Positions 1-9,823 of a stretch of 64,000 nucleotides of DNA are shown one piece after another; positions within the stretch are counted from its first letter, which is position 1; each line of letters starts with the position of its first letter. The translations under genes and the position numbers were made by a program. The notes below the pieces were generated by a model. That model had not been told where the DNA came from, did no database searches, and worked only from the letters and a program-made list of their open reading frames with translations. Location of the stretch: positions 17,603,942 through 17,667,941 of the forward strand of contig NC_091175.1 of the NCBI RefSeq assembly GCF_040958095.1, in the 5' to 3' direction. Source of the stretch: Procambarus clarkii. Lineage: Eukaryota > Arthropoda > Malacostraca > Decapoda > Cambaridae.

Positions 1-323
1 TTGTCACTGCTTCTCTTTGACACAGAGCTGGCAAGCAATTTTATGTATCTATGTATACATAAAATACATAATGTATCATAAAATACATAATGAAATTTTA
101 TGTATCATATGTGTCAATGACCTGAAGAGGCTGGAGGAGACACTAGGTGTTTCAGACCCCACACACGATGCTTCGTACCTCCTCTCAAGGCTTACCTATT
201 TCCTAAGATGTCTTCCCTATTTCGATAACCTAAAAATTAACAGAATAGGACCAACTCCCAAAAGCAAAAAATAGCCATGAAAGTGTTAAACGTCTCCCTG
301 AAAGATGACCAATGGTCACTTGT

Positions 324-325
<2 letters not shown>
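1..325. other. unassigned AT-rich DNA
   Basis: No gene, RNA or repeat family recognised. Short direct repeats of an ATAAAATACATAATG-like word occur at 58-100. Confidence 0.5.

Positions 326-419
<94 letters not shown>
326..419. repeat. (GA)n microsatellite
   Basis: About 47 uninterrupted GA dinucleotides. The Arg-Glu open frames across it are by-products of the repeat. Confidence 0.98.
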
Positions 420-421
<2 letters not shown>

Positions 422-496
422 TGGAGAGTGGCGGCCATCAGAGGCTGGTGGCTCCAGCTTATATACATATATGTGGTGCTGTGGTAGCTTCAGGCA

Positions 497-566
497 TCAG
501 TAGCAGTATCAGCATCAGTAGCAGCATCAGTAGCAGCATCAGTAGCAGCATTAGAAGCAGTAGCAG
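497..566. repeat. short AGCATCAGTAGC-type tandem repeat
   Basis: Imperfect units of 6-12 bp (AGCATCAGT and AGTAGC alternating). No coding context seen. Confidence 0.85.
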
Positions 567-824
567 CATGATATTTTCATCTACTATAAGCCAAATGTGG
601 ATACAATGCAAGAATGTTCGATATCTTATCATTTATAATGATTTGCCTTTGCATGCAAGCTAGGGTTAGTTTGATCAGGTGCAGGAACTTTGTTGCACCT
701 GCAAGATAACGCAAGTTCAGAGGTGGATGAACTTTATATATATATGGGGCATGTCTGATAACGTGTTCACTTAAGTGGGTGTTATCTGTGTCTGTTATCT
801 GGCTCCCTCTCTCTCTCATTTCCT

Positions 825-945
825 CACTCATTCATTCACTCATTCATTCATTCATTCATTCACTCATTCATTCACTCATTTATTCACTCATTCATTCACT
901 CACTCACTCACTCATTCACTCATTCATTCACTCACTCACACACTC
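825..945. repeat. (ATTC/ACTC)n tetranucleotide repeat
   Basis: Tandem CATT and CACT tetramers with interspersed variants; (CACT)n dominates the right half. Confidence 0.95.
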
Positions 946-1525
946 ACAGAAGGGAAAACCTACAACTGTTCCCTCCTTTACAAGGTGTTTTTACCTCCCT
1001 CGCTTAGGCCTATTTCTTCCTCCTTTCCTCACCTCCCTCACTTCCTACCCCCCCCCCCTCCTTTTCTTATTTTTTATCTGTTTATCTTCCTTCGTCTCCA
1101 TCTTTCCTTTTCTTGAGCGTTTTTCAGCTTCTTTCTCTTCTTCATTTTCTTTCATTTTTATTTTCTATTTTTTCCGTTTATCTCCCCTTTCTCTTATCAC
1201 CTTACTGTCTCCCCTCTTATCTCCCCCCCCCCCTTTACCGTCACCTGTACGGGTGTGGACGGGTGTGACAAATGAGTAACCCGTCCGGACTCGTTACTCA
1301 TGCTAATGACGTACTGTCAACGCGCACGGCCCCTTTTTCCCCTACCTACCCCTTTGGGGCAAAAAAAAATGGGTTCCCTAGGGGAGAGAAGAGGGCGACC
1401 AGGGGTGCCTCCACCCCCCCATCTCCTGGGGCACCCGAGAGGGGGGTGGGGGAGGGGTAGAGTGTGGCACTGGTGCCTCTAAGTGGCACCCTTAGACCAC
1501 CTGTGTTAGGGGGTTAGGAGTCTAC
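946..1525. other. pyrimidine-rich unassigned DNA
   Basis: Strong C+T bias on the + strand with several C8-C10 runs (near 1050 and 1226) and a G-rich stretch around 1380-1456. No exon or repeat family recognised. Confidence 0.5.
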
Positions 1526-1622
1526 CTAGCAGTGTCTGCCCTTCCTAGCAGTGTCAGCCCCTCCCTAGCAGTGTCAGCCCCTCCCTAGCAGTGTCAGCCC
1601 CTCCCTAGCAGTGTCAGCCCTC
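1526..1622. repeat. 20-bp minisatellite, five units
   Basis: Five tandem units of CCTAGCAGTGTCAGCCCCTC; the first carries TCTGCCCTT in place of TCAGCCCCTC. Flanked by C-rich DNA. Confidence 0.95.
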
Positions 1623-1882
1623 CCCCTCCCCCTCCCCCAAGTGGCACCCTTGCAGGCGTGAGCTCTTGGGATCTGGCACTCATCAAACTCACACCCTCGT
1701 GCCCCGCTTATCATACTCATTTGCATGTCTCACAGTAGATGATTGTGATGATATCTTCCAGCATCCGCGCCTCTGAACATCTGAGGCCCGGGAGATGAGA
1801 TGCCCGTCTCTCTCTCCCCCCTGCCCTTTGATGTGTGGGGGGGGGGGAAGGGGTCTAAGGGGGATTTTGTGAACGTTGTTTA

Positions 1883-1958
1883 AAGCATTTGTGTGTTTGT
1901 GTGTGTGTGTGTAGGGGTGTGTGGGTGTGTGTGTGTGTGGGTGTGTAGGTGTGTGGGT

Positions 1959-2037
<79 letters not shown>

Positions 2038-2038
2038 T
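1883..2038. repeat. (GT)n microsatellite with GTGGGT interruptions
   Basis: Interrupted (GT)n in the left part, pure (GT)n on the right. It adjoins a reversed LINE-type 3' tail at 2041, the arrangement seen at several other places in the window. Confidence 0.95.
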
Positions 2039-2040
2039 GT

Positions 2041-2098
2041 GCTTGCGGGGGATGAGGTCTGACTCTTTGGTCCCGCCTCTTAACTGTCAATCAACCTG
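2041..2098 (-). repeat. LINE-type 3' tail fragment (antisense)
   Basis: Carries the reverse complement of the AGAGGCGGGACCAAAGAG core found next to TGAGTAC(AC)n elsewhere in the window. Diverged and truncated. Confidence 0.6.
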
Positions 2099-2159
2099 TG
2101 TGTGTGTATATATATATGTGTGTGTGTTTTCACCTGTGTTTTGCGTGATGACAAAGTGA

Positions 2160-2868
2160 GTGAGTGAGTATGTTTACGCTTATCTTACAACTTTTGTCTT
2201 AACTATGGTGTGTGCATTTGTTTGATTTGATGTGAATGAAGAGAAGGAGGAGGAGAGATTAGGGTTGTCCATTTCACTCTAAAACACCTGCTCTTCATAA
2301 TAAAACAGGTGTTAGATATTAACGACGGCTTGGAGAACACCGGCAGGGGCCCCTTGGCACCTTTGTGAAGTCCCCCCATTCCAAATACCGCGCCGCGAAT
2401 CACTTCGCCTCGTTTAAATAGCACCGGAATACACAATACCTCTTAGAGGTAATCTTAAGTTCAGGCCTGGGGCGGCGGCGGCGGCCCCAGCGGTGAAATT
2501 ATATTCGCTTACAAATGAATTCCAAGAGAAGCAACACGGCAATGCTTGCAGGGGGCCATGCAACAGCCTGGCAAGAGGCAGGTGTCTCTCTCTCTCCTGC
2601 CTCTATTCCTCTGTCAAACACTGTATAGTTGTATGTATATATTATACATTTCATACTCCTTGTATTGAACCTTGGCGCCTAATTAGATGTCCGCCTTTGA
2701 TGACGTCGTTAATGTATGCAACAGAAGCGTGTAATGTTATGCAGTCTGAAAATAAGTTGCAACGGGGGATAGAACACACACATAGTCTAGTACATATGCA
2801 AGGATATGTAAGGGAATTATCAGGGTAACGCGCCAAGGCAGTGGGATTACACATCACTTGCTAGGGAT
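2160..2868. other. unassigned DNA
   Basis: No supported gene. A short (GGC)n run lies at 2468-2485 and an AGAGAGACACC-type pyrimidine patch near 2583. Confidence 0.4.
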
Positions 2869-3181
2869 ATGTAGGATTAGGAGCTGGGATATGAGGACAA
2901 GGAGCTGGGATATGTAGGATTAGAAGCTAGGATATGAGGACAAGGAGCATGGATATGTAGGATTAGGAGCTGGGATATGAGGACAAGGAGCAGGGATATG
3001 AGGACAAGGAGCTGGGATATGAGGACAAGGAGCTGGGATATGAGGACAAGGAGCTGGGATATGAGAACAAGGGGCTGGGATATGAGGACAAGGAGCAGGG
3101 ATATGAGGACAAGGAGCTGGGATATGAGGACAAGGAGCTGGGATATGAGGACAAGGAGCTGGGATATGAGGACAAGGAGCT
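2869..3181. repeat. 21-bp minisatellite (ATATGAGGACAAGGAGCTGGG)-type
   Basis: About 15 units; the consensus reads GGATATGAGGACAAGGAGCT plus one G. Left-most units are variants (GTAGGATTAGGAGCTGGG). A closely related unit recurs at 21228-21330 inside a SINE. Confidence 0.95.
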
Positions 3182-3616
3182 AACCTCACTAACTTGAGCT
3201 TAATGAGCTATTGTGTCTGTCTTAATAACCCCCTTATTAAGATCTATCAACGACTCCCGGAGCTGATAGACCTTAATGTGTGTGTGTATACTTATTTGTA
3301 CTCATGTCTTTGTGTTCGCTGGATCGAGACTTAGCTCTTGGACCCCCTGCCTTATTTTGTCCGTGTTCTATAGCCTCTTGTCCTTTTGCTGTTCAATGTG
3401 AATTGATGATGAACAGGTGTTGATGAACAGGTGTTGATGAACAGGTGTTTAAATCTTCAGGTATGGGAGAATTGCTTCTTTTTTTACACTATGTCAGTTC
3501 CTCTAAGTAGTTTATATTTTGTGTACCCACAAACGGGCGAACCCAACCATCCCACCTAACCTGTCGAGGCCGATGTATAGAAAACGTTAATATTATGTAT
3601 ATACCTAATCTAGCCT
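3182..3616. other. unassigned DNA with a 16-bp triplet repeat
   Basis: At 3406-3448 the word TGATGAACAGGTGT is repeated three times. Around 3300-3360 there is a weak antisense match to the LINE-tail core (GGATCGAGAC, CTCTTGGACC). Nothing else recognised. Confidence 0.4.
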
Positions 3617-3876
3617 ATCTTGAGGTTATCTTGAGATGATTTTGGAGCTTAGCGTCCCCGCGGCCCTGTCCTCGACCAGGCCTCCATTTTGTTACACATC
3701 CCCCAGGAAGCAGCCCGTAGCAGCTGTCTAACTCCCAGGTACCTATTTTACTGCTAGCTAAACATGTGCATCAGGGTGAAAGAAACTCTGCCCATTTGTT
3801 TTCGCCTCCACCGGGGATCGAACCCGGAAACTCAGGACTACGAATCCGAAGCGCTGTCCACTCAGCTGTCAGCCCC
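3617..3876 (-). mobile_element. tRNA-derived SINE, family 1
   Basis: On the minus strand it starts with a tRNA-like head: an A-box-like stretch in TGACAGCTGAGTGGACAGCG and a B box GGTTCGATCCC. The body has AAATGGGCAGAGTTTCTTTC, CCTGGGAGTTAG, a GACAGGGCCGCGGGGACGC block and a tail rich in CTCAAGATAACC. The same body occurs with a different tRNA head at 63545-63796. About 260 bp, close to full length. Confidence 0.85.
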
Positions 3877-3904
3877 ATATAAACTAACCTAGCCTAATCT
3901 AACC

Positions 3905-3972
3905 TATCTCGGGAGGCCTGGTCGGGGACCGGGCCACGGGAACGGTGAACCCCGAAATCATCGCAAGGTATC
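3905..3972 (+). mobile_element. SINE family 1, 3' fragment
   Basis: Contains GGCCTGGTCGGGGACCGGG and CCCCGAAATCATCGCAAGGT, matching the 3' part of SINE family 1. The head is missing. Confidence 0.7.
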
Positions 3973-5339
3973 GTAAATCGAGCGGGTCAGCTGCTATATC
4001 TACTCGATTGTTGACATCATCGAAACTATATTCTTCGCAGTCATCTTCATCCGAAATTATCGTAGCCATCTCCAGCCAGCCGTCAGCCGTCTCCAGCCAG
4101 CCGTCAGCCGTCGTCAGCCGACCGTCAGCCGTCGTCAGCTCAGAGGCGTGTTATCAGCGTAACGAAGTGTCTCCTCCATGCTATCACCGCGGGTGCCTTG
4201 CTCGTTACAACGTACAAGAGCCAGACCAGTCGTTGATGAAGTGCAGCTACGGCCCTTAGCCCGCCGACGAGGGGGGAACTCCTCTAAATGTTTAAAGCCT
4301 TACAACTCGTCGCATAGAAAATGAATCTGAGAGGGGCTAGCAGCCTAAACACTCGCCGCGTGAAATATATATGCATCTCAAGTGTCCTCGTGGACGTGTT
4401 TAGGGAGATTAATATATGTATAATGAACCGATACATGGGTGTTCTATCACCAGGGGTATATATACAAACGTATCCCCTGGAGAGACGGCGAAAAATGATA
4501 CTTATCTTCAGAGAAAACAGGGTAATTACCTATCCAAATACAACTTGATATTACTCTGCTCCCTGGGGGAGATCGCGGCCCTCGCTTCGTGACTTAGCGC
4601 CGCAAATTGGATGCGATTTGCTCCTGTTGCTGTGCTAATTGACCCGGTCATTCCTCATGTCACGGCGCGGGCTTGATTTATGGCGAGGCAGGAATGATTC
4701 TCTTGTGGTTGATTCTCACTCTCTTGGACCTTGTTGGTCTTGTGAGTGGTTACTTGATGACATGCCAGGTATACCATTATATGACGAATATATACAAATA
4801 CAGCTGTTGTGGTTATAAACATTCCAGTGGGCAGTATGACAGATCGCACTAAAATATGCGAGTATACTCATCATTCACAACTTGTACACAAGTATATGCC
4901 CATCGAGAGATGTATACCCAGTTATCTTAGTTTACACTTAAGAGTAATTTAGTCCCTGGTTGGTCAGTAAATTATTGTGGTGGTCTTAATAGCCCCTCCA
5001 GAGGTTGATTGGCCTCAAGTCTAACAATTCGTAATGCCTTTTTTTATTGTATATAACAGAACATCTGTATTGCTCCTTTTCTGTAACCTTATCGGACCTC
5101 AAACGTCGGCTGTACCCAGTCTGTGGTATCTGTTGCGCCTGCTCAAGCAATCTCTGCAATGGAGACGCTGTTGATCAGAGATTGTATCCGAGGTGAAGAT
5201 GCAGCTCTCTCAAGCACCTTTGCCCTTATCCTGTGGTCATTAAAATTGAATTATGAATTATTGGATTCACTCTCGCGAGTGTGTTGATGAAATTATATTC
5301 TCCTCTGTTATTCGCATTGGGATAGGCGTGCGCGTTCTG
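3973..5339. other. unassigned DNA
   Basis: No exon supported. At 4063-4140 there is a short tandem repeat of CAGCCGTC words (CCAGCCGTCAGCCGTCT). The rest is unique-looking AT-rich DNA. Confidence 0.4.
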
Positions 5340-5632
5340 TGTTCCATACCTGTTGATATGTCTGTGGCTCTGAGTTCCATACCTGTTGATATGTCTGTGG
5401 CTCTGAGTTCCATATCTGTCGATATGTCTGTGGCTCTGAGTTCCATACCTGTTGATATGTCTGTGGCTCTGAGTTCCATACCTGTTGATATGTCTGTGGC
5501 TCTGAGTTCCATACCTGTTGACATGTCTGTGGCTCTGAGTTCCATACCTGTTGATATGTCTGTGGCTCTGAGTTCCATACCTGTTGATATGTCTGTGGCT
5601 CTGAGTTCCATACCTGTCGACATGTCTGTGGC
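5340..5632. repeat. 33-bp minisatellite, nine units
   Basis: Nine units, each with GTTCCATACCTGTTGATATG followed by TCTGTGGCTCTGA. Few substitutions (TATCTGTCGA, GACATG). As 33 is a multiple of three, several frames stay open on both strands; these are not genes. Confidence 0.97.
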
Positions 5633-6081
5633 TCCAGCCGTTAGAAGACACACACCTGGAAATATAAGCACATCTCCCCCACACACACACCTGAAGACAG
5701 GAGTACCTCTCCTCCCACACCTGAACTCCCAAGATGCACCCCCAAACAGTTCCTTCAATAACAATTCAGGTCATCATTTTAGAGGTGCCACAGTTCACAC
5801 CCAAACAACCTTAGACATTGACTGTTCTTGATGTCCAAATTCACCCATAATGTCATTTGTTGCGACCTTTAGGTCAGTAATAGCATCACAAATATTGGCA
5901 TCTGGGGGGCCATTTGAGGACATTAATATGTGGCCTCGTAATATGCTTTTCAGAATACTGTCCGGGAGTGTTTCTGTTGCCTGCTAGTTTTACAGTTTGG
6001 GATTTAGGTCAAACGGGTCCTGTGAGTTGAAGGCAGCCACGGTATATTTGGCAGGATTGACCGTTAGGGTGGTTAATTAGG
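5633..6081. other. unassigned DNA
   Basis: Flank between the 33-bp array and the TTAGG tract. No coding or repeat family recognised. Confidence 0.4.
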
Positions 6082-6276
6082 TTATGATAGGTTAGGTTAG
6101 GTTAGGTTAGGTTAGGTTAGGTTAGGTTAGGTTAAGTTAGGTTAGGTTAGGTTAGGTTAGGTTAGGTTAGGTTAGGTTAGGTAAAGTTAGGTTAGGTTAG
6201 GTTAAGTTAGGTTAGGTTAGGCTAAGTTAGGTTGGGTTAGGTTGGGTTAGGTTAGGTTAGGTTAGGTTAGGTTAGG
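6082..6276. repeat. interstitial (TTAGG)n telomere-type repeat
   Basis: About 39 tandem GGTTA units, the arthropod telomeric pentamer, with a few variants (GGTTAA, GGCTAA, GGTTGG). Short and interrupted, with ordinary DNA on both sides, so an interstitial site rather than a chromosome end. Confidence 0.93.
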
Positions 6277-6706
6277 TACCTACAGCTACAGCTGTAGGCA
6301 TCTTATCTCACTGCTAGTATAGCTAGATCTTCAACATCACGGACAATTTATTCTTGATGATACGTACAGTTTGCTTAAAGGGTTTATCTTCCCGGTGACA
6401 GCAAACAGACAACAATAATCTTAATTAGCATTGCCTATCTGTCAGCCAGTTGTACTGGCTGTCATCTATATCAACAACAGATGAAGATAGCAAACAATAT
6501 AGGACTAGAAGCACCTCCTTGTTTGATCCTGTTTTTTTATTTTGGTGTTTTGAAATTTTCAGAGGACATTACACCATTCCACAAGTATGCTGCATACCCG
6601 ATATGTCTTATTGATATCTAGCCACGACAGGATATACTTTTCCGCTAAGCAATTTTCTAAAATGTTTGTTGTATTCAACTTTGACCAAAGCTTTGAGACT
6701 TATCAG
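6277..6706. other. unassigned DNA
   Basis: Nothing recognised. There is a small hairpin CTACAGCTGTAG near 6285-6296. Confidence 0.35.
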
Positions 6707-6880
6707 GGGAAAGCACCAAGCCATTACGACTATATAGCACTGGGAAGGGGTCAGGACAAGGATTTGGGATGGGACGGTGGGAAAGGAATGGTGCCCAGCC
6801 ACTTGGTGGACGGTCGGGGATTGAACGCCGACCTGCTTGACGCTGTACCGTCGTTCTACCGTCCAGCCCAAGTGGTTGGG
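6707..6880 (-). mobile_element. tRNA-derived SINE, family 3
   Basis: The minus strand begins near 6880 with a tRNA-like head containing GACGGTAGAACGACGGTAC and GGCGTTCAATCCCCGACCGT, then CACCAAGTGGCTGGGC, the CCTTTCCCACCGTCCCATCC block, AGTGCTATATAGTCGT and a CTTTCCCCTGATAA 3' end. Same family as 7909, 20583, 27430, 38283 and 42163. Confidence 0.85.
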
Positions 6881-7419
6881 TGTACCATGGGAGAGAGAGC
6901 CTGTAATACACACCGACATACAGTTGTGTTAAATGTATTACCTTTAGGGAAATCCTCATTATACCTAGAGTCATTAGGGAATTTATCTAGTCGCCAGAAC
7001 TGGCTTGGGAGGAGGATTGTCTTGTGAAAACCTGAGGAGAAGAACCTCACCCGAACTATCCCAAACCTTACTAGAGTCTAACACAGGTTTAGACAATCAG
7101 AAAACAGGCTTTTCTCGAACCGTTAAGTGAACGTCTTGACCAAGCCTCGTTAGGCAGTCTGCCAGACATATAGACATAGAGTTTCCTGGTCAAAAAAAGG
7201 TTGTTCGTGCTTAATGACCAGTGGTGGTTGCTCAATGTTGAGCCCGTGGGGGTCGTTGAACTAATCGCTTGTCACAATATACTAAGCTCAAGTCTTAAGA
7301 TGCAAGGCAGTATATTATGCAGCAAGTGTCAGAAAGATCAGACAAATTAAAGCAATGAATATAAAGTTAGATGGAGACGAGGGTTAGGTAAAGAAACAAA
7401 GTGTCTCGTTAATGAGAGA
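6881..7419. other. unassigned DNA
   Basis: No supported exon or repeat family. Confidence 0.35.
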
Positions 7420-7518
7420 TTTTTTTGTGGCCTAGGCTGTGGGATTTTTTGTGGCCTAGGCTGTGGGATTTTTGCGGCCTAGGCTGTGGGATTTTTTTTG
7501 TGGCCTAGGCTGTGGGCT
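7420..7518. repeat. 24-bp minisatellite, four units
   Basis: Four copies of GTGGCCTAGGCTGTGGGATT separated by T-runs of varying length. Confidence 0.95.
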
Positions 7519-7527
7519 TGAGCCTGA

Positions 7528-7637
7528 TACCACTACAACCACCACCACTATATCTACAACCACTACTATTATCAGTTCCACCTCCCCCTCCACCACTACC
7601 ACCACCACCACCACCACCACCACCACCACCACCACCA
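7528..7637. repeat. (CCA)n trinucleotide tract
   Basis: Imperfect then pure CCA/ACC triplets. Poly-Thr and poly-Val frames across it are artefacts. Confidence 0.95.
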
Positions 7638-7908
7638 ACATACCTAACATACCCAGAAGCGAGCTGTTATTTTTTTGCTGAGTAAACTAACCCTGGTCCA
7701 AGGCACGTACTGGAGGAGCTAGTGAGTAAGGCCTCCACATACCCACCACTGCCTCTAAATAAAAAAATCAATAAAACACTCAAGACATTAGATCTCTCGG
7801 AGATCCATAAAGAGACAAATACATCCCCAGTATTCCCAGAGACAGTATTACGGATGAGATCACTGGCGCACTTGGAATACAACTTTGTAATGGGGATTTA
7901 GACGAAGG

Positions 7909-8093
7909 GGGACTATCAGGGAGAAAGCGCCAGGCCATTACGGCTATATAGCACTGGGAAGGGGGTCAGGATTTGGGATGGGACGGGGGGAAAGGAATGG
8001 TGGCCAATTACTTGGTGGACGGTTGGGGGATTGAACGCCGAACTGCATGAAGCGAGACTCGCTCTACCGTCCACCGCAAGTGGTTGGGCAGTA
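7909..8093 (-). mobile_element. tRNA-derived SINE, family 3
   Basis: Antisense copy with ACTATCAGGGAGAAAGCGCC, TATATAGCACTGGGAAGGGG, GGGATTGAACGCCGA and a terminal CACCGCAAGTGGTTGGGC. Close to full length. Confidence 0.85.
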
Positions 8094-8132
8094 CCTGAGG
8101 GACTTTAAACAAAACGTCGCTGTCAGAGAGGG

Positions 8133-8134
<2 letters not shown>

Positions 8135-8208
<74 letters not shown>
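8135..8208. repeat. (AC)n microsatellite
   Basis: About 37 AC units, followed directly by a LINE-type 3' tail. Confidence 0.97.
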
Positions 8209-8211
<3 letters not shown>

Positions 8212-8330
8212 CCCGATAGGCTCATGAATCTGTACACCTGTTGATTGACGGTTGAGAGGCGGGACCAAAGAGCCAGAGCTCAACCCCCGCAAACACAACT
8301 AGGTGAGTACAACTAGGTGAGTACACAGGC
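8209..8330 (+). mobile_element. LINE-type 3' tail, subtype A
   Basis: Contains GCCCGATAGGCTCATGAATC, TTGATTGACGGTTGAGAGGC, GGACCAAAGAGCCAGAGCTC and the doubled end AACTAGGTGAGTAC. The subtype A/B naming is mine: A has GGACCAAAGAGCCAGAGCTC, B has GGGATCCAAGAGTCAATGCT. Confidence 0.75.
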
Positions 8331-8385
8331 GGGATTTAGGCGGGATCCAAGAGTCAATGCTCGATCCTGCAAGCACAAATAGGTG

Positions 8386-8396
<11 letters not shown>
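8331..8396 (+). mobile_element. LINE-type 3' tail, subtype B
   Basis: Reads GCGGGATCCAAGAGTCAATG, CTCGATCCTGCAAGCAC, AAATAGGTGAGTAC and then runs straight into (AC)n. The (AC)n is thus the element's own 3' repeat. Confidence 0.75.
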
Positions 8397-8470
<74 letters not shown>

Positions 8471-8485
8471 TCACACACACACACA
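8391..8485. repeat. (AC)n microsatellite
   Basis: About 40 AC units plus a short second block. It connects the preceding LINE tail to the LINE fragment that begins near 8489. Confidence 0.95.
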
Positions 8486-8488
8486 AAA

Positions 8489-9084
8489 GGCAAAAGTTAG
8501 AACATCATTCAGAAACCTAAATAAGAAAGCATTTACGGGCGCTTTACACTGCCTACGTGAGGCCAGTCTTAGAGTATGCCGCCTCATCATGAAGTCCCCA
8601 CCTGAAGAAGCATATAATGAAACTGGAAAAGGTTCAGAGGTTTGCAACGAGACTCGTCCCAGAGCTACGAGGGATGGGTTATGAGGAGCGCCTGAGGGAA
8701 CTGTGCCTTACGACACTAGAAAGAAGAAGGGAGAGGGGGGACATGATAGGAACGTATAAGATACTCAGAGGGATTGACAGAGTGGACATAGACGAAATGT
8801 TCAAACGGAATAGTAACAGAACGAGAGGACATGGATGGAAGCTTGAAACTCAGATGAGTCACAGAGATGTTAGAAAGTTTTCTTTTAGCGTGAGAGTAGT
8901 GGGGAAATGGAATGCACTTCAGGAACAGGTTGTGGAAGCAAATACTATTCATAATTTTAAAACCAGGTATGATAGGGAAATGGGACAGGAGTCATTGCTG
9001 TAAACAACCGATGCTCGAAAGGCGGGATCCAAGAGTCAATGCTCGATCCTGCAGACACAACTAGGTGAGTACAACTAGGTGAGT

Positions 9085-9085
<1 letters not shown>
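8489..9085 (+). mobile_element. 5'-truncated LINE, reverse-transcriptase 3' end
   Basis: Non-LTR retrotransposon fragment. The translated 3' part of ORF2 reads LEKVQRFATRLVPELRG, YEERLRELCLTTLERRR, GDMIGTYKILRGI and RKFSFSVRVVGKWNALQ, the usual C-terminal end of pol in the CR1/L2/Rex-like groups; it ends with a stop at 9001-9003. Upstream the frame carries YVRPVLEYAAS followed by a stop. The 3' UTR has GGCGGGATCCAAGAGTCAAT and ends AACTAGGTGAGTAC(AC)n, which ties this tail type to a real LINE. Confidence 0.85.
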
Positions 9086-9142
<57 letters not shown>

Positions 9143-9198
9143 TCACACCCACACACACACACACACACATACACACACACGTACACACAAACACACAC
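9086..9198. repeat. (AC)n microsatellite, interrupted
   Basis: Runs on from the LINE 3' end; interruptions include ATTCACACCC and GTACACACAA. Confidence 0.95.
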
Positions 9199-9199
9199 A

Positions 9200-9302
9200 G
9201 AACCGGAGTCATTGCTGTAAACAACCGATGCTCGAAAGGCGGGATCCAAGAGTCAATGCTCGATCCTTTAGACACACATAGGTGAGTACACATAGGTGAG
9301 TA
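9200..9302 (+). mobile_element. second copy of the LINE 3' terminus
   Basis: Repeats 8986-9085 nearly exactly: GGAGTCATTGCTGTAAACAA, CCGATGCTCGAAAGGCGGGA, ATAGGTGAGTAC twice. It lies about 210 bp downstream with (AC)n between, so a local duplication or slippage-driven copy. Confidence 0.8.
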
Positions 9303-9526
9303 CACACACCAGTGCGTACACTCGGATATGCGTGCGTGCACGAGCGTAAATTCGCGTGAGCGCGTTGAGTAATTCCCTTAACCACCTGTTGAGGTAATTA
9401 CTCAACCACCTCATCCAGCCGCATCTGACCTTCGCCTCCGTGCTCCTCACGGTATTATTAAACAGTAAATATGTAGAGTTTAAGCAGTAAGCTTTGGTGC
9501 TGGCCGCTTAATATTTACCTGAGGGA

Positions 9527-9629
<103 letters not shown>

Positions 9630-9823
9630 TGCCTTTCCACTTGTATCAAACATCACAAACACCGTGAAGACCTCGTTAGGGATCGAGCCTCTGTAAGGAA
9701 CTCACTTTATCAACCCCATAAAAAATACACTTATTTTGGTTAAGCATTAACGTAAAAATATACAAGTGTTTTGGCTAACCAGAAACATATACAAACCAAC
9801 CCACTCCAGCTAATCTATTCTGG

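Noticed and set aside
326-419. Arg-Glu, Val-Cys, Tyr-Ile and Thr-His rich frames over dinucleotide tracts (here and elsewhere)
   Set aside because: Direct translations of (GA)n, (GT)n, (TA)n and (AC)n; no gene content.
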